Source: Zancudomyces culisetae (taxonomy: Eukaryota > Kickxellomycota > Harpellomycetes > Harpellales > Legeriomycetaceae). From it: a stretch of DNA of 20,877 bases. The stretch is from assembly GCA_001969505.1 (NCBI GenBank), contig LSSK01001641.1, forward strand, positions 1-20,877, written 5' to 3'. Shown in pieces: positions 1-8,086 of the stretch (within the stretch, counting starts at the first letter, position 1; every line of letters starts with the position of its first letter). A model generated the notes under the pieces. It worked only from the letters and a program-made list of their open reading frames with translations, was not told the origin of the DNA and searched no databases. The translations under genes and the position numbers were made by a program.

Positions 1-1100
1 AGACAAATGTTGGCCATCTTTACAATAACCTGAAGTCTTGTTCCGTTCAAATCAACAATGTCAACAGGTTCAATGATATTTTGTGGAGAAAATGAATACT
101 CAGCTGGTGGTGTAACCAATTTTTGTTCATCAAATATATCCCAGTACTCATCCTCGTCATCATCATCATCATCTTTTTCCTCTGCCTTCTCTCCGTCCTT
201 CTGTGGCTTGTCTTCAATGTTTTTTTCTTTTTTGATTCTAGCGACAAATTCATCAAACTCTTCAACATAGTACGTAGCTGGTTTGATGCGTGGTGTTTGT
301 TTACTGACGTATTTTTCGGTTGAATAAGTCAATACCTTGTTAAACATTGGCACGAAATGGCCCAATACTTGTTCAATGCATGCGTACAGCTTACCATATT
401 TTTTGGGGTGCAGGTTGTTGATGTATGATAGGAACTTTGTATTCCCTTCAGCGTCTACACCCACCTCTGCTGGTAGCCATTGGAATCTTTTTGAAATAAA
501 ATCTTGTTCCACAGTTCGACTTCTCTTATTATTCTGAGTACTAAATACTACATTATCCACGCTACCTGTACCCAAGTTCATATAGCTCCCCATTATATCA
601 GTTTCGCTAGGACTCAAATCCTTTGTAATCGCCCTGCTCACTTCATTGATAACAGGATAGAGCGATGGGTGAACTAGGTCCAGCACTTGTTGGTCGGATC
701 CAGGATGCCAGTCCTGGCTATTTTCTGTATCTTTTTCAAACTCTTCGACAGCTTGAATGAGCTGGTTTAGTACCGACTTTGGGATATAATCGTCTGCAAA
801 AAACGTTCCATCTACAGCCTCTAGTATTTTTTCTCCCTCAGCGTACTTTCTTGCCAAATACTCACATTCATCAAGAGCATACTGAACATCCTTTTCATCA
901 AAGTTGGCAAGCAATTCCATTTTCCATTTTCCTTTTATTTCTGGATTCTTTATTTTTATATTCCATTCTTTTTTGCTTCTGATTTCGCTTACTATCTTGA
1001 TAATGTTTTGTTCAATCAAGGTCATAATGTATTCACCATCACCATAGTCAAAATAACGGAAAACAGAAAAGAAATCTGGTAGTACTTTGTCCGAGCTCAT
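1..1100 (-). CDS. DUF4246 family protein, 3' end cut by the window edge
   Basis: An open frame runs from ATG at 1100 (MSSDKVLPDFF...) to the window edge without a stop, giving 366 codons. I translated it by hand. It is recognised by two motifs characteristic of fungal DUF4246 proteins: WHPGSDQQVLDLVHPSLYPV at about residues 130-149, and RLQVIVKMANI just before the edge. In family members known to me, the second motif is followed by a GGSWHVEGM-like segment, which would lie outside the window. Between them is an acidic insert of D and E residues (about 315-325) encoded by a GAT run. No signal peptide or membrane segment is visible. The biochemical role of the family is not established; the histidine and glutamate of the missing segment have suggested a relation to Fe(II)/2-oxoglutarate oxygenases, which is inference. 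The start is the first ATG of the frame. A TATA-like site lies about 117 bases upstream. No intron is needed in the visible part. Confidence 0.88.
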   Translation of the reverse strand, partial: MSSDKVLPDFFSVFRYFDYGDGEYIMTLIEQNIIKIVSEIRSKKEWNIKIKNPEIKGKWKMELLANFDEKDVQYALDECEYLARKYAEGEKILEAVDGTFFADDYIPKSVLNQLIQAVEEFEKDTENSQDWHPGSDQQVLDLVHPSLYPVINEVSRAITKDLSPSETDIMGSYMNLGTGSVDNVVFSTQNNKRSRTVEQDFISKRFQWLPAEVGVDAEGNTKFLSYINNLHPKKYGKLYACIEQVLGHFVPMFNKVLTYSTEKYVSKQTPRIKPATYYVEEFDEFVARIKKEKNIEDKPQKDGEKAEEKDDDDDDEDEYWDIFDEQKLVTPPAEYSFSPQNIIEPVDIVDLNGTRLQVIVKMANIC

Positions 1101-2141
1101 CGTTGTTCAGCTAATTGCACCTATTAATCGTTGGTGGTTTTGGTAGTTGAGTATGTTGTTGTGGGATATATCCAAGTGTAATTGAGTGCGTGTTTTTATT
1201 TCAAAAAGCTGTGGGTTATTTATATTCTTTTTTCGATTCATTGTTTGTATTATGATGCAAGTATGCAAACATTTCAGCCCTGTTATTGCATTCACTTTCT
1301 TGGTTCTTGGATCAATGGTTTCAGCAACAAGCTGGCCGAATGGGAATGTCCAGAAATATACGCACTTTTTTTTCAGGTTACAAAAAATATTTCAGAAAGC
1401 ACCGATTAGCCAATTAATCACAACTTGGTATAGGCATTGGTAAATAAAACGTGCAGAATAACTAATAATTGCTTATCTTTTTCGCCATACCACTTAGCTT
1501 TGGACAATTATGCTTATTCCGCAGCAAATCTCTAGAACAGGGTAATATGTTCATCTTTACCAGTGATAAACTGTTCTAATCGGGGCATTTGACGCATTAT
1601 ACCACTTGGCAGTTTGATAATAGAGGTGGGAGCGGGATAGTACCATAATTAAATCACACAATATGGCCTGGTATTTTTGTGAGTATTTCGTAACCAGTAG
1701 CAACTTTTGCTCGTTATTTTGGCTAGTTATCTTTAGCATGGCTGTGTTACAATATTTTAGTTAATGGACAACCAACCATCAATACAATTCCATGCAGATT
1801 TAATTAATGCGTATTATTTTTCCTGCACATCAATCCCCGGGCTCAGATCTTTTTGCTTTTTCGTCTGAACTCGCAACTACTGGACCTTATTCAAGTTGTA
1901 CACATGCCTAAACTGAAAGGTTCTAAGTACATTGAGAAGCAAATGTTGCTGTTAAACCAACACTTCACCAAGCTACTCTCACACCCTTAATATGACCATA
2001 ATGTATAATGTATAATTTACTTTTTATTTATAATTTATATTTTTTAATTTGATCGTTAAGGAATAAATAAATACTATGGATAAAAGAAAAAAGAAAGGAT
2101 ATAAAATGGATGACTATAACCGGCTTTCAAAACCACACCCA
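1101..2141. other. Intergenic region: DUF4246 promoter and 3' flank of the membrane-protein gene
   Basis: This AT-rich stretch separates two genes transcribed in the same direction. Short open frames exist on both strands, but none looks like a protein or has a supporting start and splice context. It should hold the DUF4246 promoter at its left end and the poly(A) region of the membrane-protein gene at its right end. A minus-strand AATAAA (TTTATT at 2023-2028) lies about 115 bases past that gene's stop codon. Confidence 0.6.
1217..1224 (-). promoter_or_regulatory. TATA-like element upstream of the DUF4246 gene
   Basis: On the minus strand this reads TATAAATA, about 117 bases before the ATG at 1100. 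Position and sequence suit a TATA box, but such strings are common by chance in DNA this rich in A and T. Confidence 0.3.
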
Positions 2142-4304
2142 CTAGTAAAAATCTAAAGTACACGATCCCTTTATCGACTTCAGCACAGCTACAGAAGTTG
2201 AAGAATCGGAAGATTCCTTGCTGTGTCTTGTTCCCATTTTGTAGTTGTGTTCTTTTTTATCAAAGGAAATATGCCCATTACCATTTTCAGTAACGTTGGT
2301 ATGAGAAAACATTGATTTGACGTAGAATCTTCCATCGTATTCTCCACAAATCATGACGTGTATATCACCAACGACCGTCTTTGCGAGTACTTTGATGTGA
2401 CTGTCTTTAGCTCTAGCAACGTGTGTTTTTACACTTCCGCGGATGGTTTCAAATCTACTATCCTCCTCTATCTCATATGTTCCACTGATATTACCCATTA
2501 TTGAATCAACATGAGCAACTTTAGTTTTCATGAAAGGAACATCTAAATCACCTGAGAAAAATCCTAGGTAAAACCTTTCGAATTGTATCGACTCTCCAAC
2601 CTTTGGGTCGATATAGAAATGGCCGTGGTTGAAACTAACTACAAATTCTGGAAAAGAGTCGGCCCCCTTTGGCAAATATAGAACAATTTCGGAATAGATA
2701 CAGCCATGTTTGTGAATCTTGTGTGGTGCACTGACTTTATATTCAATCTGGCCATCAGATGTCTCGATTTCGCTCACCAAAACCGAGTTCAAAAGTTTTT
2801 TGCTAGAGTATCTTGTCTCTATTTTTACCCATGCTGCTTCTACCTCTGACCTCTCCACTCTAACTTTAGTAAATTGTCTTCCTGTTGATGCCAACTTGAG
2901 TTTTCTATACTTGCCAATGTCAAATATATAACTGCGTGTTTCGCCAGGAATTGTTTTGCCACAGGTGTTGTGTTCGTTTTGGCCTCTCTCTTCATCTACT
3001 TTTTTTTGGATAAGTCTTATGTCCTCAGAAGTATAATATGCTGGCGTTGAAGATTCAGCTTTTGGCATTACGAATGGATTTGTTATTCCCTCAAAAATGC
3101 TGCGTACAGCACCTCCAAGATATCCTCCAACACTCACGTATTTGTTATTTTTTCCCTTTCTATGACCTTCATAACTTTTATAGTTTTCCTGTGCTTTTTG
3201 TTCTGCCTCATTCTCCTCTATATTGTTTGCAAACTTTCCGTTGTATACATAATCATCCTCATCATCATCATCATAATCCTCATCATCACCTTCTTCTTCA
3301 GCAGCATAATCCTCATCAACATCATATTCTTCATTAGTCCCATACTCATTTGGAACATCATAACCGTCGTTATCGTCTTCATTGTCATTTTCTTCAATGT
3401 CATCATTATCATAATATTCATCTGCATCAACATTATTATATTTATCACTGCCTAGAATAGGGTTTTCATAATCATAGTAATCGATACGATCCTCGTTTTT
3501 CAATTCCTCATTGCTTTGAGTGTAAGCATCAAGAATATCCTGAATATTCTCTAAACCCTCATCATCATCCTCATCCTCATCCTCATCTTCATTATGCTCA
3601 TTATAGTCATCATCATCGCCAGCATCATCATTTTCTACTTCATTAATAAAGTCATACACGTAAACCTCTAATGGGACATCTTTCTCCTTAGCACTGCATT
3701 CAGGGCATTCGCTTTTATGACCATTCTTCATCCTCATTTCTTGTAAATTCTCGTTTTTCATTTTCATTTCATTCGAGTCATTGTCATAATACGATGGAGA
3801 ATTGTAATCTTCATATTCATCCTCATCCTCGTTTTTGCCTTCTTTGTTTGCACCAAGATATATTCCTCTGAAATCATAGTCGTATCCAGGAATATAGTCA
3901 ATGCCGTAATTATTTGGTTCTTTTTGATTTTGAGGGCTTTGAGTACCTTGTAGCTGTTGTGGAGCTTGGTTTTCAATATTGAAATAGCCAACTTTACTAA
4001 TTTTTCCGTCATTGTTGGTTTTCCCGGGTTGTGAGTCACCAACTATCCCGCGCATCAATCGATTCATTACATTGTTATGTTTTGAATGTCCACAGTGAAG
4101 TACGTGTTTGACTACCATGTAGAGAATTATTCCCACAATCATACCTACGACAAAGTAACAAATCCTTCTTGCTCGGCATTTTTTTTGACGCCTTCCCCTG
4201 CGCGTGTTTATTAATAAAACTTCATCCTCTCTACCCGAGTTTGAAAGAAAGTCGTCAACTGGACTTTTGGTATCGATTGGTAAGGTATCTGCTGTTGGAC
4301 CCAT
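2142..4304 (-). CDS. Single-pass membrane protein with acidic spacer and beta-rich C-terminal domain
   Basis: I do not recognise a named gene. The product is 720 residues. The open frame reaches 38 codons further upstream but has no ATG there (its outermost codon is GTG at 4418), so I start at ATG 4304, whose context AAC-ATG-G is good. Residues 34-47 are strongly basic (RRGRRQKKCRARR). Residues about 48-69 form one hydrophobic helix (ICYFVVGMIVGIILYMVV), giving a probable type II topology with the bulk outside the cytosol. Residues about 130-380 are low complexity, rich in D, E, N and Y, with pure acidic runs near 228-248 and 338-351. Residues about 448-720 alternate short beta strands. The part at 585-650 (GDLDV, VDSIMGNISGTYEI, IRGSVKTHV, VVGDIHV) resembles the repeated strand-and-glycine pattern of DUF4097-type adhesin domains; that assignment is by eye. 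A surface or wall-associated role is inference. Confidence 0.78.
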   Translation of the reverse strand: MGPTADTLPIDTKSPVDDFLSNSGREDEVLLINTRRGRRQKKCRARRICYFVVGMIVGIILYMVVKHVLHCGHSKHNNVMNRLMRGIVGDSQPGKTNNDGKISKVGYFNIENQAPQQLQGTQSPQNQKEPNNYGIDYIPGYDYDFRGIYLGANKEGKNEDEDEYEDYNSPSYYDNDSNEMKMKNENLQEMRMKNGHKSECPECSAKEKDVPLEVYVYDFINEVENDDAGDDDDYNEHNEDEDEDEDDDEGLENIQDILDAYTQSNEELKNEDRIDYYDYENPILGSDKYNNVDADEYYDNDDIEENDNEDDNDGYDVPNEYGTNEEYDVDEDYAAEEEGDDEDYDDDDEDDYVYNGKFANNIEENEAEQKAQENYKSYEGHRKGKNNKYVSVGGYLGGAVRSIFEGITNPFVMPKAESSTPAYYTSEDIRLIQKKVDEERGQNEHNTCGKTIPGETRSYIFDIGKYRKLKLASTGRQFTKVRVERSEVEAAWVKIETRYSSKKLLNSVLVSEIETSDGQIEYKVSAPHKIHKHGCIYSEIVLYLPKGADSFPEFVVSFNHGHFYIDPKVGESIQFERFYLGFFSGDLDVPFMKTKVAHVDSIMGNISGTYEIEEDSRFETIRGSVKTHVARAKDSHIKVLAKTVVGDIHVMICGEYDGRFYVKSMFSHTNVTENGNGHISFDKKEHNYKMGTRHSKESSDSSTSVAVLKSIKGSCTLDFY
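3237..3350 (-). repeat. GAT/GAA trinucleotide microsatellite encoding acidic runs
   Basis: The plus strand shows repeated CATCATCATCAT and TCATCCTCATC blocks. On the coding strand these are GAT, GAA and GAG codons that make the runs of aspartate and glutamate in the membrane protein. A second dense block lies at 3560-3630. Such tracts change length easily by slippage. Confidence 0.6.
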
Positions 4305-4676
4305 GTTAAATATATAAGATGAGATGCTCTGTACTATCTTTTCAAAGTTGTGGTAGCTTTTGCAAGAAGTTGATATAAATTCGGCTGTGGCTACTAGTTG
4401 TCCTATTACTATGAACACAGTTTAACTTCAAGTTTTATGTCTGTTTATGTATAAACTCGATGTATAAAAAGGTACTATATTACAATATTTAATTATCAGT
4501 GAGATATTTGCTATAATCTTTGGCGTATTTATGAAGCACCAGAGTATAATATATTACTAAGTGTAGTACTTTATATTTAAACAACTGGAATATTGGGAAA
4601 GAAACTGGGTATTTATAGCTTTATATAATTTAAATGAGTCAGGTCCATACTACTAGCGAGCCTATTAACGGTTACG

Positions 4677-4733
4677 TGAATGTGAATGCGTATTTGTATG
4701 ATTATGTGTATGTGCATGTGTATGTGTATGTGC
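4677..4733. repeat. Degenerate TGTATG / TGTGAATG simple repeat
   Basis: The stretch is built from degenerate TGTATG, TGTGAATG and TGCATG units. From 4703 to 4733 it is a strict alternation of pyrimidine and purine for 31 bases, a composition that can favour left-handed DNA. It directly precedes a run of T. Confidence 0.6.
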
Positions 4734-5254
4734 TTTTTTTTTCTGCAATCTTTCTCAAGTTTAATTAATCAACCTCCTTTTTAGTAGGGTAGGAGATTAG
4801 GCAATTGATAAACAAGGAACAAATTTAGGCAATATTCTGATGTTTACAAAGGCATAAAAACGATTACATTATTGCAACCGACCATTAACTTCAATACCAA
4901 TACATATCCGCCTCCTTTCCTCTATTTCGTCTTTTAGTGCAGCATCCTTGCCTTTTTTTTGCTCCTTTCTTATTCTGATTAGGCTGGTAGTCAATGCAAA
5001 CAAACGAAATATAGCTTTGGAGCGGTGATTTTGGTATTCATTTCTTGGATGCTTTTTAGCTCCACCTTAATAGGATGCCCAATCAATTAGCTTTTAACTG
5101 CAGCGTAGTATATCATTTGTCCATTAACACTCTCGGCCAACTCATTTTGTTTACTCTGGTATAGGGCTTGATTCGCTAGCTGAAAAAAGTTGACTAATCA
5201 AGTACCCTAACTTAGGCTTTTTTTTCTAGAGATCATTGTTATTTGCCTTGGGTG

Positions 5255-5310
5255 AGTTTTTGCGTCAGCCACCGATTTTTGCGCAGTCACTTTATATATA
5301 GCTACATATA
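5255..5310 (+). promoter_or_regulatory. Promoter-like patch with TGCGTCA and TATATATA
   Basis: The patch has TGCGTCA, which resembles a bZIP (CRE/AP-1) half-site, then TTTATATATAGC and ACATATAAGG. It is richer in G and C than its surroundings. It points to the plus strand, where no clear gene follows; the nearest candidate exon starts at 5884. GTAAGA at 5397 could be the donor of a leader intron. The assignment is inference from layout only. Confidence 0.3.
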
Positions 5311-5883
5311 AGGGGGCTAATCTAAGCGAAGTTCCTGCTTTGATGTTAATAACAAGAAACATTTTCCAAATTTAACAACTCTTATATTTTATTGGGTAAG
5401 AAAATCGAGCTTTAACTTTTTCAATGTATGTGAGCATTGTTTGTATTATCATTTGTTTATGAGGGGGAGGAAGGCTGTTCTGTGAAAAAAAAATCGCTAA
5501 AATATGTATGCTTATACAATGTTCTACATTTGAATATCATGAATCGTTTAACCCAGCCGATTGGATATCAAAGAAATAATATAATGCAAAGCAATCAGCT
5601 TTGAAATCAAAAATCAAGTAATTACAAAGAAAAATACTAGTATAACAAAACATAAAAGCGTGATATGGTGTAATTGTAATTGCACCTTCTTGGGTGTGCG
5701 TAAAACATATTAACTGTTAACTGCTTTTATCCCAATAAAAGTGTTGAATATGTAGCTTCATTGCTGTGCCACCAACTTTTGTAGATATTTTTTGATCGCA
5801 ATAATGGATAGCTTTTCCAATCGAATTTTTATCAAAGACAGTCTAATTGCACTATATGTTTTTCTTGGTCCTCTTCTATTCAG

Positions 5884-6477
5884 CCGGACATAAGCTGTGT
5901 TTAAAAATGGAGAAATTATACGAACATAATCCCAAAGAAGTTTTAGATTGGTGGGAGATAGAGAGGGAGAAACAAGTAATCTTTATATTGATAAGCCATA
6001 CAGGCAATTCCACTTTTTCTCCACCTCATATATTCTGATCCATAGTCAAAAGAGCTTGCTGCTTGATCTGAAATTCTAGTGCTGCTCATTGTTTGATTTT
6101 TTAGAGTTACTTTTTGGATTTTACGTAGTTGTGCGGCTTTAGCCTCATAATAAAAAATTAAAGGAAAATGTTTATGCATGGAAAGTACTGTCATTCAAAT
6201 ATGTGTGTACATTACTATTTACGGAAATCTTTAACACATGTTATTCACTTTTTAGAGATCATGCAAGAGACAAAAGCAACAATTTGACAATAAATTGGGT
6301 ATGGTATATATACTGGATAGTGATGGGCAAATAAAAGGTAAGAAAGCGTGACATAAACTAGAGACATCCGTATCACTGGAAAAAAAAAAGCTCGAGCTAA
6401 GAAACAAAGAGATAGGACGGCTAGTGCAAAGCACATTTTTTTGGGGGTTTAAACTGGTTGAAATGCAAACAAGATGA
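5884..6477 (+). other. Doubtful small spliced gene or gene remnant
   Basis: Two segments look like exons. The first (5884-5975) follows a pyrimidine-rich CAG acceptor, contains ATG at 5907 in good context (AAAAATGG), codes MEKLYEHNPKEVLDWWEIER... and ends at GTAATC. The second (6256-6337) follows CTTTTTAG, keeps the frame (RSCKRQKQQFDNKLGMVYIL...) and ends at GTAAGA. The same frame then meets one TGA (6349-6351) and stays open to TGA at 6475-6477, coding a lysine-rich helical stretch (SLEKKKLELRNKEIGRLVQS). The TGA lies inside a possible 24-base intron, which would be unusually short. I recognise no family. It may be a chance assembly or a decaying gene. Confidence 0.2.
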
Positions 6478-7302
6478 AGAAACTTTTATTTTAGTTATAC
6501 AATAGCTAGCATAAAGCTTCGGTCGTTCTCAATACAAAATTAGAAAATAGAGTAAATTAAAAGGAAGGGGAGTGAAGAACGGGCAAGTTACAACATTTGG
6601 AAGATTAAAATTGTAGGAAACAAAAAGGGGGATATAAGGTTGTTTATATATATTGCTGCGCACCAGAACATTACTAATGTAATCGATGGTGGAATTAGTA
6701 ATACAACGCCAGTTTTGGGAAACAAAATACCAATACAGACACTGTTTTTGCTTTTTAGATGTACATTATATGAAATCGGACGTGCATGAAGAAAAAACAA
6801 ATAACAAGGACAAAGGGAATGGTGGCTATTTATACGTTTCAAAACCGAAGAGATGTTTGTATGGGGTTTATAGCTCTATTCGTAGCATTATCTACAGAAT
6901 TTAATATATTAATACTATTTTTTTTATTAGTAAAGTGATTTCCAATATTGAATTAATTGCTAAACCGAAAATGCTGAACATAATAGTAGATATTTTAAGA
7001 GCTGCCAGGAAATAGCATGGGCATAATAAATTGGAACATAGAAACAGAAAACTAGTTTATTATACCTGATCATCTATTGGATAAAACGGTACAAAAATTT
7101 TTTTTTACAAATGTTTTTGTAGGCTCCATGTGGACTCAAAATTGATAAAAAGAAGGGTTTATAATTTTTTAGAGGGCGGGGTGGGGAGATGAAAAATGAG
7201 GAACCGGACATCTAAATGTAGGGGTTTATGTAAAGCATTTAGAGGGAGACAAAAACAAATGACACGGAACTGAGATTGGAGCGAAAATGGGCATGGAGAA
7301 GG

Positions 7303-7319
7303 AAAAAAAAATTTTTTTT
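7303..7319. repeat. A9T8 near-palindromic homopolymer junction
   Basis: A run of nine A is followed directly by eight T. Similar junctions occur at 7093-7106 and 7858-7871 upstream of EF2 and at 14199-14217 upstream of ADE5,7. Poly(dA:dT) tracts are known to disfavour nucleosomes, so a promoter-opening role is plausible but unproven. Confidence 0.5.
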
Positions 7320-8012
7320 GGCTCTTCTATGCAGAAAAATGTGTAGTATTAAAAAAAGATTAATCAGCAATAAATAGGATCATGTCTAATTCGTAGCGTA
7401 ATTGGAAAATAACATAATTTACGAAAATATCGTGGCATTTGGGAATAAAAAAAGTGGTTCTATAAGCAGGTTTAGTCATACAAAAAGCACTATCAAAAAA
7501 TTAAAAAAGTGCAGTATAATTAAAAAAATAAAGAAAATGAGGAAAAGAAAACAGTATCAAGCAACAATTGTTGGAATAAAACCGCCATTTCAATTATATT
7601 TTTTTACCTAAATGAAAATAGCCTAAAATAAACGCTAGCAGAGTGAAAATGTATTGAAAATCTTTAAAAGCAAAAGTGAAAATAATAGCGGGAAGCGCAG
7701 TAGTAGGGATCCGCGATATAAAGATTGAAGCCGAGAACAAAGTAAATTTCAAAAAAAATTGAGCTGAAAATCAAATGCAAAAGCTTAAAAATTAACACCA
7801 AGAAAATTAATGCTGAATGTTAAAAAAAAATTCGGCAAATAGAATCGCAGAAGCCTGAAAAAAATTTTTTTCATTTTGTTTTTCATTTTAAATTTTTTTG
7901 CAAGTGCATTGTTTATATCAAAACTGAAGTAGAAAATTTTTGAAAATTTTTTTTTCTCAATTCTCATTTAAAAGAAAGCAACTTTTTTTTTAATTGTAAA
8001 AGAAGAGTAGAG

Positions 8013-8024
8013 TATATATAAAAA
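8013..8024 (+). promoter_or_regulatory. TATA box of the EF2 gene
   Basis: TATATATAAAAA lies about 65-75 bases before the EF2 start codon, after T-rich and A-rich tracts. Sequence and spacing suit the core promoter of a highly expressed gene. Confidence 0.6.
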
Positions 8025-8086
8025 ATATACTACTTTGTTTCAAAGTCATTGAGAGATAGTTGCTTCAATAAAGGAATATAGCAAAG

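Larger units (their letters stand above)
4305..8086. other. Gene-poor 3.8 kb region upstream of EF2 and of the membrane-protein gene
   Basis: This is the shared upstream region of two divergently transcribed genes. No open frame here is a convincing gene. It contains a TRTG-type repeat (4677-4733), a promoter-like patch (5255-5310), a doubtful small spliced gene (5884-6477), a G-rich patch (7171-7188), several runs of A followed by T (7093-7106, 7303-7319, 7858-7871) and the EF2 TATA box. From about 6350 to 8000 the plus strand is visibly enriched in purines. I found no tRNA, 5S rRNA or U6 sequence. Confidence 0.6.

Noticed and set aside
1182-1443. Two overlapping plus-strand frames of 75 and 85 codons in the DUF4246 promoter region
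   Set aside because: They begin at non-ATG codons, overlap each other, are rich in F, I and C from T-rich DNA, and match no family. I treat them as noncoding.
3038-3455. Plus-strand frames rich in histidine or isoleucine
   Set aside because: They are the antisense reading of the GAT repeats in the membrane-protein gene.
6686-6904. Open frame of 72 codons on the plus strand upstream of EF2
   Set aside because: It does have an ATG start, but no family, promoter or 3' signal supports it, and the length is within chance for this region.
7402-7611. Lysine-rich frame of 69 codons upstream of EF2
   Set aside because: It reflects the A-rich strand, and there is no recognisable domain or start context.
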